A DNA stretch of 64,000 nucleotides from Isoetes taiwanensis. Lineage: Eukaryota > Streptophyta > Lycopodiopsida > Isoetales > Isoetaceae. The stretch lies in assembly GCA_021234155.1 (NCBI GenBank), contig JAJEKV010000002.1, forward strand, positions 18,901,592 through 18,965,591. The letters run 5' to 3'. Below, piece after piece: positions 56,536-64,000 of this stretch. Position numbers and translations under genes: made by a program. Position 1 is the first letter of the stretch, and each line of letters begins with the position of its first letter. The notes under the pieces were generated by a model. The model saw nothing but the letters and a program-made list of their open reading frames with translations, was not told where the DNA came from and searched no databases.

Positions 56536-58804
56536 GAGGATAAGAGGGCAGCTTTTTGGCGTAAGGTGTTATACAAGAAGCGCCAGGTGGCTGGTAATGT
56601 AAGTGTGGAGCAATGGATGCACCGCTATGCGGGAGTTATATGACCCCCGTGAGCTAATGCCGTGGTCCCGTGATCGGTAGGAGAGGTGCTGCAGCTCACG
56701 CGAGGATGTCCAAAGGGTCTCGTGCATCCGCAAATGGCAAGGCAAAGGATTTACAGGGGCTACAGGCCGAGCTGTTGAAGTGGGGTGGCCTATCTATAGT
56801 AGGGCCCCCGGGACGGATCATTAACCGTGAGGCGAAATGGGGCCTCCCCAAGTGGATGGTTAGTAAGGTTGTTCCCTCATAAAATAATCGGTACGGATGA
56901 GCCGAAAATTACCGGATGATTATGGTAAGCTCGCTCTTTGCAAAGCCCTGGGCAGGTGGTGGAGAAGAAAACTCACTAAGTGGGCGGGAGGCGGGGTGCG
57001 GGCAATTGGCGTGCTGAATTTTCGCCAGGAATTACTCCACGGCCGACCATATCTTCACTTTGAGAGTGTTGATGGAGGCAAGCCGCAATGCGACAAGCTT
57101 GTATTGCCGCTTTGTAGATTTTAAGATCGCATATGATACCGCCCCCGCCCCTAGACATGCCGCCATGGCGAGAGGTTGCAAGAATTGCGAAATTCCACGT
57201 GAGTTGCGTAATGTGGTGCACCGCTTTATGATGGGATTTATGCCGCTACCGCCTTTATGAAGATCAGCGGGTAGCTAGCACTATGGGAGTTAAGGGCTGC
57301 CCGTTGTCTCCAACGCTTTTGGGTTGTACATTGATAGCTTGGAGACGCGGATCTGACACCATGGGGAGCCGGGTGCAATTATCCGACCTACCTCTCGGGC
57401 CGCCATTATATGCGATGATGTAGCTTTGCTAGCCCACACGGCCAGCGGTAAGATGCGTTCAAGATTTGGATGCCCCTCGCTGGGTTCTAAATAACGGAAT
57501 GACATTGAACTTGCACAAAACTAAGTTTCTCCCGATCCTCGTCCTCGCAACACCCTATCCCTGAGTTATATTCATGTCTTTGCAGAAGTGGAGATGGTGC
57601 GAGCTTCAAGTATCCGGGAATTGATTTCACTACTAACATGCTTTGGGGATGAGTGTGTGGAGAGGAGAGCCAGGGCCGGAAGGCTTTATATGCAAACAAT
57701 AAAAAACGTGTTCTTGCTCTGATAGATCTCCTCCCGGATTCGGGCGAGGAGAGCACACCTGCTTAGGAGCTTTAGTCGGCAAATCTTTGCTATATGGGGT
57801 GGAGGTTTGGGGCCAATGAGCTAGCAAAAATACATGGGATAGGTTGGAAAGGGGTCAAAAGAATTTCTTGACATATAGCTTGGGAGTGAAGGACACCGCA
57901 CCGTATCGATTTTTGTTGTATGAGACGGGGTTCTGCCTTTGACAAAGATACGCTATGCTTGAGCATCTTACTTGCTTCCATAAGGTGGATGGGATGGATG
58001 AGCATCGCTTGCCCCCACAGATGGTTGTTAACGGAGGGCCCCCAACTAAGAGGGTATGGCACGAAAGCAATCGTAAAGGGATGGTTTAGGAGGTGGTCTA
58101 TGGATTACCAAATGATGGTGGCACCGCGCATTCTCCTTGCTGTAATGGGCAATTGGATCGTAAATGCCGCCACCCCCAGGATGCCTCTACTCTTGCAAAG
58201 CCCAAGACAGAGCACTATCACGCTCAGATTAATCCCGCCTTGAGCATGGACCCCATCGGTACTTGAAAGCACACATCTCAGTGAAGAAACGGAGAGCTAT
58301 TATGCTGCCATAAGGACGGGTTCCCATTACCTCGAGAATTGAAACAGTCGTGGGGGTTGAATGGCGGGCATGGGATCCCCAGGAGGAAAGGATATGTCGG
58401 TGTTGTGAGATGCACGCGATAGAGGATGAGCACCATGCCCTCCAAATGATGCCCAAAGATATGCCCATGTCCGAAGCGGTGCACACCGATCTTAGATGCT
58501 CGACACACCGCTACATCGATTACTTGCATCACCTATGGTAGCGGGCTGGGAGCTTACATCCTGCAGAGATTTCTACGGGCCGACTTGCTCTTCCTGGCAT
58601 GGTATTTGAGAGCCTACTTGCTAGGGTTTTCCTCCCAAGTGGGGTTTTTTCATCCCGTAGTAGGGTTCTACCGCATGATTACATTGTTTGTTTTGGTGTT
58701 GGGGTTTTGGCTTTTTTGCCTGTTTCTCTTGCATGTATACCGCCTCATAGGCCTTTGGCCTCTCGTGGACGCTAAAATAAACTTCCTTCCTTCCTTCCTT
58801 CCTT
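56536..58804 (+). mobile_element. RTE-like LINE (copy B), decayed
   Basis: The frame at 56536 reads MEDKRAAFWRKVLYKKRQVAGNVSVEQWMHRYAG, the linker before RT in such LINEs. RT motifs follow in changing phases: YCRFVDFKIAYDTAPA (about 57104-57150), GVKGCPLSPTLL (about 57288-57325). The zinc-like CRCCEMHAIEDEHHALQ is at about 58400-58450. The 3' non-coding end (cctcataggcctttggcctctcgtggacgctaaa in two pieces) matches copies A and C and ends in (CTTC)n at 58780-58804. Many stops and shifts are present. Confidence 0.85.
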
Positions 58805-58852
58805 AAAAGTAAATTATTTAAAATAATTTCTATGTTTAATATTGTATACGTG

Positions 58853-60094
58853 CACAACGATTCTTCTTTTCCATCAATAGAATAGAATAGAATAGTTTTT
58901 TATCGCCCATCGAGACCAATCGGCCTATGGGACCCGGGGGATGAGCGCAAAGAAACTTATTACCGTCCCGGTTAAAAACCCCACCAAGGGTTTTCGAGGG
59001 AAAACCGTGGCGCATAATAAGAATGTTGTCAAACCGCATAAGTATACATCATCATGAAATAAATGTGTATGTACATGTCAAGTCGCGTGCCGAGGACATA
59101 GCCGATCTCGCATGTCCATGACCTCCCCTGAAGGTATGATCCTAGCATCCGTGCGGATGCCGCTGCTCAATGTCACATGTAGCGGCTGGCGGGGCGACCA
59201 ACTCGGCATAGGGCGTCCGGATTTGATCATATCTTTGGGCAACTTTGAAGGGTATGAGATTCATCCTCAATGACTCCCATTTGGCAAAGATTGTGAGAGC
59301 ACTCGCCCCGACGTGGCTCACCAATCCATCTGCTTTCTCTCAATTCGAAGATGATGTGCCCTGTCAGGCGAATGGAGGCAACGAGTCTGCGTCTTTTCAT
59401 GGGCAAGTGGGTGCGCAGGTAGCATTGTGGGCCTCGTTCCAATGTGGGATTTATGTGGCGCCGTAGTGTCTTTGTCTTGACTGCTCAAGGGCGCCCGGCA
59501 TCCCAAAGCTTGCTGATGAAGCAAGCGTCAAGATATTGCCTCAAGCTATGGCGATGCGCCTCTTTGCACATGTATGCACCTCATGCTCCTGCACATTCCA
59601 TCTAGCCATCCATTGAGCTCTCTTTTCCCTCCAAAGAAGCCTTGAGGCGTTGGGCCCCATTGCCATGATATAAGCTAGTTTTGGGAGACGAGCATCGTCC
59701 ATGTTGACCACCTTCCTCCTCAATAGACAATGTGGCGATCAAGGGCAGCCCTCAAGAGGCAAGAATCCTGTTTCTGCGAGAATTTGATATGGGACTGTGG
59801 ACTTTACCCCTAGTGCTCGTACCAAGAAGGCTTTCTGCACCTGCTCCAAGTCATTCCAAGTAGCGAGGGATACTACTGGGCCCCATACTTCAACCCCGTA
59901 TAAAAGGACAGGCTCCACTAAGACTTTGAACAGGTGTGACTGATGGGTCCAATCATCATCAATACGGATGATGATTTTTGCAACAGAGTGCGCCAGAATA
60001 AAACGTCACGATCTATAGGGATGAAGGATGCACTCTTATTCGTCGGGCCAAGGCATGTGAGAGCTCGGTCTTCTCGGATTATGGTCTTCTCGGA
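58853..60094 (-). mobile_element. RTE-like LINE (copy C), 5'-truncated, with 18-bp target duplication
   Basis: The 18-mer tttaatattgtatacgtg lies at 58835-58852 and again at 60095-60112, so the insertion limits are exact. On the - strand the element ends with the family's 3' non-coding stretch (ccgattggtctcgatgggcg) and a (CTATT)n tail at 58876-58896. The C-terminal zinc-like region (GVIEDESHTLQSCPK) is at about 59230-59275, and RT C-terminal sequence lies beyond 59700. Copy B ends only ~50 bp away in the opposite orientation, so the two are tail to tail. Confidence 0.88.
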
Positions 60095-60112
60095 TTTAAT
60101 ATTGTATACGTG

Positions 60113-62836
60113 TATTCCGAAATAGGAACTTGCAAGGAACGGTAGGCTTAGGAACAGATTCGTTGTCTTCCGATTTGCATGGTGAAGATGTTTTCCTTTG
60201 ATCCGTAGCTTTAAGGGTTTTTAGTTCTTCGATCTATACCTTTCCCTCACTTCCATGACTGTTCTATTTCCTCGCCATAGCTAAGCATAGCTCAAATATC
60301 CCATTTGTTAGTATTTCAAACTTTTTCCTTCTACTATTAGGTATTTCGGATTGGTGAGATAGGAACTTGGCTTTTTATCAGAGCGGAAAGATCCTTCAGA
60401 CATAAGTCATAAAAATCCGTCAGTTCTAAGAGGTCCGTTCCTGCTCATGATATTTCCCGCTAAGAATTGTTGAGAAGTATTTTTCTTTGAGGCATCCGCA
60501 AAGTTAGTCCTTACAGTGTCACAGCCCTCTTCCACGTCTTAGTGTGCCTTCTTGGAGATGATTTCCCTAGTCTAGAAGCTTGAGATTAGGATCTAGAAGC
60601 TCGAGTATGTTCCAAAATGTCTGCTAGAAGCTTTGGCAAGTGCCAGGATGTCACAATAGTCTTTGTCAGACTGGTGTGATTCAAGCCCTTTGGAGCCTTA
60701 TTTCGGCCAGATCGGCGGTGCATTTCCAATGGATATGGCGTCCGATGCTGGCCAACTGCACCATGCTTTGGAGAGCTCTAGGTTTGTTGTGTTTCCCTAA
60801 CTGAATTTGAGGTTCAATAGAATATCTGTAAGCTGCAAGTTATTTGCAAAAGCATTCTGTTATGAGCAAACCCCGGGGACTTCACCATTAAGAACCCGTA
60901 TAGACCAACTTCGTGACTGGTAGGGGGTTTTTTAATTGGCAAAGGAGTCCGTAGACGGGCGGGTTGGTTGTACGAAAAAACTTGTAATGATATTAAAGAT
61001 GAAGGGAGTTTGACTTTTCTACTGAGGAATCAGCTTAACAAAGTACTTAGAAATCAAGGAGTTGTTTTTCTTAGACAAATTATATGATGACACTAAGATG
61101 GCAAAAATGCTAAGGGAAAGGCTAAAGAAAGAGGATGAAGTTTGCACTTGTTGTGCAGAGAACTACACTGCCCTTTGGTTGCATGCCACCCAAAATGAAG
61201 AGCAGTCTTAACAATCTACTGAAGGCATGGCAAAAAGAAAACTCTAGAACTTGGTTAGCATGGAAGCACGCGCTAAAAACAAAAATAATGTACTGTTAGT
61301 TATGGATACGAGCCACAAACTTTATATGGATCCTATGCATCGGGAATCTTCTTGCCAGCCATGGGTCCTGATGGCCAGCTCTGGCCCTGCAGCATTTTTT
61401 TATCCTGCCCACATGCAAGCTCCAGTTGCAGGAACCTCCTCTCATACTCCACATGGTAGAGGTGTTCGAGTAGTCAAAAATCCTGGAAATCAGGACATAG
61501 GAAGCAGCGCTAGGAATATGAGGCAAGATAGTAAATGCATGAAAACAACTGACATGAAGCAGCACACAAGTGTGTCTCTGGCAGTGCAGACATCTAGTCC
61601 TGGTTGTGCAAACCAATTTATGGTTCCAATCCAGCTAATTTCTTGTGGTTTGGAATAATATTTCTACATTTTATATAATTTAAAGATAATTGGGCACTGT
61701 TTGCATGTTTCGTGATGATCTGTCAGAAACAACAGCAAAACTCTAGGGCTGGTGCAGAAAATAATCCTGGAACAATCAATTGTGGAGCTTTAGGAAGGGG
61801 TCATTCTCCGTCGTTTTAAAGCCGAATCACATTATTACTTTAGATTGCCATCATCTCCAGTTGGTTGCCACCATTTTCAGAGCATTATATTCAAAGGATG
61901 ATTCTACGTACCTAAAAACCAATTTAGATGTATTAGAGCGGCTGATAGTGAAGTTACTTCTTTATATGTATTCGCTGCTTCAATAGGCATTCTACTCATG
62001 GTTGTGTCAAGCTCTAAACTGCTTCTTCAATCCCAAAAGTTTATGCTTCAACTTCTTCTGCAAGTCTGAGAGTACTTATAAGGAATTGCCATTGAAACAC
62101 CAGAAATGCAATACAGCACAAGCATTGACTATGCCGTTGAACTTGATTTAGGCTTTAGGGCTAATATAAAAATACGATCTTTAGTCTATGAAATCTATCG
62201 ACGAAATGATAGTCTTTATCCACGAATTTTCTTTTGGAACAAGCTTTGCCGACATGATGAAACAAGTAAGCGAGATCCTTGCCAGAGATAGCAAACAACT
62301 GGCGTAGGCTTTGCAATCTGCGATTGCATGGGCTTTTAATAATGTGCAATGGCAAATCCCTTGGCAATTGAGACAATGTTGTTGTACTATACAGTAGATG
62401 CTGATCTAAACCACAACTAATCTAAAAAGGCTTCCCAAGCAAGATTAATGGCTTACAGTCCAGCATTTGAGCACATGTCCATAATCTGTAATCAAATATG
62501 CAGATGATTCCAGCATGCTTGATGCGGTTTACAAAAAGAAATGGAAGCATGACATGGCCGTTGAAGGAAAAAGCCTGAGGGCATGGCCATTTGCTTTTGC
62601 CTAGGTCTGTGGAAGATTAGACGAAAATGCGAAATGGCTTTGGTTAGTTCTCGATGCTTTAGAGGCAAAAGCATACCATAAGGGGCCAGTTGGAGGTGGT
62701 AAGTCTAATCCCCTGAATCCACTGATACATTGGATTTGTTGTTCTTCCTGAGTAATTTGCACTACAGCAACAGAAAAAAGTAATAATCACAAGAAATACT
62801 TGTTTTTCAGACAACATATTTTGAAGGTGGAAATAC
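60113..62836. other. Intergenic, one unassigned open frame
   Basis: The 135-codon + frame at 61251-61658 (QPWVLMASSGPAAFFYPAHMQ, SLAVQTSSPGCANQFMVP) has codon use and composition of a plant regulatory-protein exon, but I cannot assign a family. The rest shows no supported gene. Confidence 0.4.
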
Positions 62837-63482
62837 CTATTCAGGAGTAAGCTCAAATGTTTGGTTCGCAATGATAAATGCAACCTTCGGCATATGAGGA
62901 ACATCATTGCATTCAACAACAGATTGGCCATTTAGACTAGGAAGTCGACCGCATAACTGCAATAAAAGATGTTAGAGCACAATGTAGATAACAAGCACCC
63001 TAAAGCATGAAAAGCCTTCACTCACATCTGTGAGATCTGACAGGATAGATCCTTTGGTCATGTCCTTTAGCAATCGGCTTTGTGCCCAAGTTGCAGCTTG
63101 CCGGCATGCATCACACAACAAATCATCTTGTGCATCTTCTTGACCCTTCTCCAGCACACTTGATATATGGGGCCTGAATGAAAGGCAAAGATGCTTTCAA
63201 AACATAATCCAAATTTACACACAAGTAAGAAAAATCTGAAACTGAACCTTTCTTCATAAAGGTCCACAGGGCAGATTCCAATCCTAGAACAGACGTATTC
63301 TGGCACGACCAGCATATGTAACTTACAAGCAAATAGTGGTTATTCTTAGGTTCATATCTGTGGATTCACATCTGCTCCAGAAGATCAATGAGTAGCTCTC
63401 CATATTCGCTAACCATATTGTTGCATTCCTTGCTAACAATTCCAGATTTGCCAATCGCCTTGTTAATCTCTGCAATTATTTC
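62837..63482 (-). pseudogene. Plant aspartic protease, saposin-like insert exons
   Basis: Four exons are inferred: 63482-~63376 (EIIAEINKAIGKSGIVSKECNNMVSEYGELLIDLLEQ), 63299-63248 (YVCSRIGICPVDLYEE), 63173-63026 (LCDACRQAATWAQSRLLKDMTKGSILSDL) and 62956-62837 (LCGRLPSLNGQSVVECNDVPHMPKVAFIIANQTFELTPE). Together they form the plant-specific saposin-like insert of vacuolar aspartic proteases, with its six-cysteine pattern, and the start of the second protease lobe. The last codon before the GT donor at 62836 is TAG, where the family has Gln (PEQ). Catalytic lobes are not in view; they could lie beyond the right edge or be lost. Confidence 0.8.
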
Positions 63483-64000
63483 CTGCTTGAAAATACAACG
63501 GGTCAAATGCAGAGGGCTTCAAATTTTATATACACTACATTCCAGGCCCTTCATACCGAGGGTCCTGCTAGCAGTGATGTTCCAGAGTCCACGATTGCAC
63601 TGCATCCTTTAGCCATACCCATATCTCCAACAGCTGCGGCAGGTAAACGTATAGTCGGAATGGATAAAGAGGATGAGGGGAGGCTTTTTCAACAGAGAGA
63701 TCGATCTCTGTGGGGTTTTCCGATCCCAAAAATAGGTCGTGACCTTCTCCATCTCCGTGGCTGTTTTTCTTGGACTTTCTAATATTCCCAACCATCGATA
63801 TGTAAAAACCAAGATCTAATGGTGCAACATAACGCCACATCAGTTTTCGATGACATGGAAATTACACGTGGATAGGCTAGAATTTGAGGAAAGGCTGTAG
63901 GCCCGGTAGGGCTGGTGTGCTAAAAACCACGTGGAGAATTTCGTCCGATTTTGCTAGAAACTACAGGTAGCCTTCTATGTTTTTTTCTTAACTATATTGT
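63483..64000. other. Right edge, no gene recognised
   Basis: It may be intron of the aspartic protease gene. No further protease exon is visible in these 500 bp. Confidence 0.4.

Overview
This window is nuclear DNA of a land plant with a repeat-rich, probably large genome. The support is: GT-AG introns with plant-type spacing; exons of plant-type genes (aspartic protease with a saposin-like insert, NRT1/PTR transporter, O-fucosyltransferase-like, GDSL lipase); chromodomain Ty3/Gypsy elements primed by initiator Met-tRNA; a hAT element; and LINEs with microsatellite tails. A fern, lycophyte or gymnosperm is plausible, but I cannot place it from sequence alone. Nearly every gene-like unit is partial or broken.

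Layout. 1-2.57 kb: 3' end of a chromovirus on the + strand (integrase C-terminus, chromodomain, start of its 3' LTR), interrupted by a 534-bp insertion with a 9-bp target duplication. 2.57-5.1 kb: a second, internally deleted chromovirus (- strand). 6.2 kb: an LTR scrap. 6.8-9.29 kb: a five-exon DNA N6/N4-methylase-like gene (- strand), decayed, with a seven-unit palindrome array in one intron. 9.29-18.4 kb: the most interesting object, a Ty3/Gypsy element (- strand) with a 1605-bp 5' LTR, a tRNA-iMet primer site, two extra ORFs and then gag-pol, cut off in the integrase C-terminus. The first extra ORF encodes a histone H3-like protein. It begins with an H3 tail (ARTKQTSRK), has about 270 residues of charged linker, and ends in a complete H3 histone fold (79 residues after the K56 position, the same length as H3). 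One in-frame TAG sits exactly at the K56 position. The second extra ORF is unrecognised.

18.4-36.6 kb: intergenic DNA with another LTR piece (20.0-20.6 kb), a tRNA-derived SINE with a (CTT)n tail (24.4-24.7 kb), a palindrome array (26.2 kb), an RTE-like LINE (28.1-29.9 kb) and an NRT1/PTR exon (30.2 kb). 36.6-39.7 kb: exons of an O-fucosyltransferase-like gene (-), with a methyladenine-glycosylase exon in one of its introns (+) and a GDSL-lipase fragment beside it (+). 41.6-43.6 kb: a 2-kb imperfect foldback. 43.7-48.8 kb: a long pyrimidine tract split by a complete 4.0-kb hAT element with an exact 8-bp target duplication. 48.8-53.0 kb: two copies of another palindrome array. 56.5-60.1 kb: two tail-to-tail LINEs of the 28-kb family, one with an 18-bp target duplication. 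62.8-63.5 kb: aspartic-protease exons.

How the parts fit. The LTR at 1.85-2.57 kb and the LTR of the H3-carrying element are nearly the same sequence, and the integrase of the left copy continues where the right copy is cut. Together they suggest one chromovirus family that carries both a chromodomain (a reader of modified H3 tails) and its own H3-like protein. That pairing is the main candidate for a previously undescribed system. The sequence facts are clear; the functional reading is inference.
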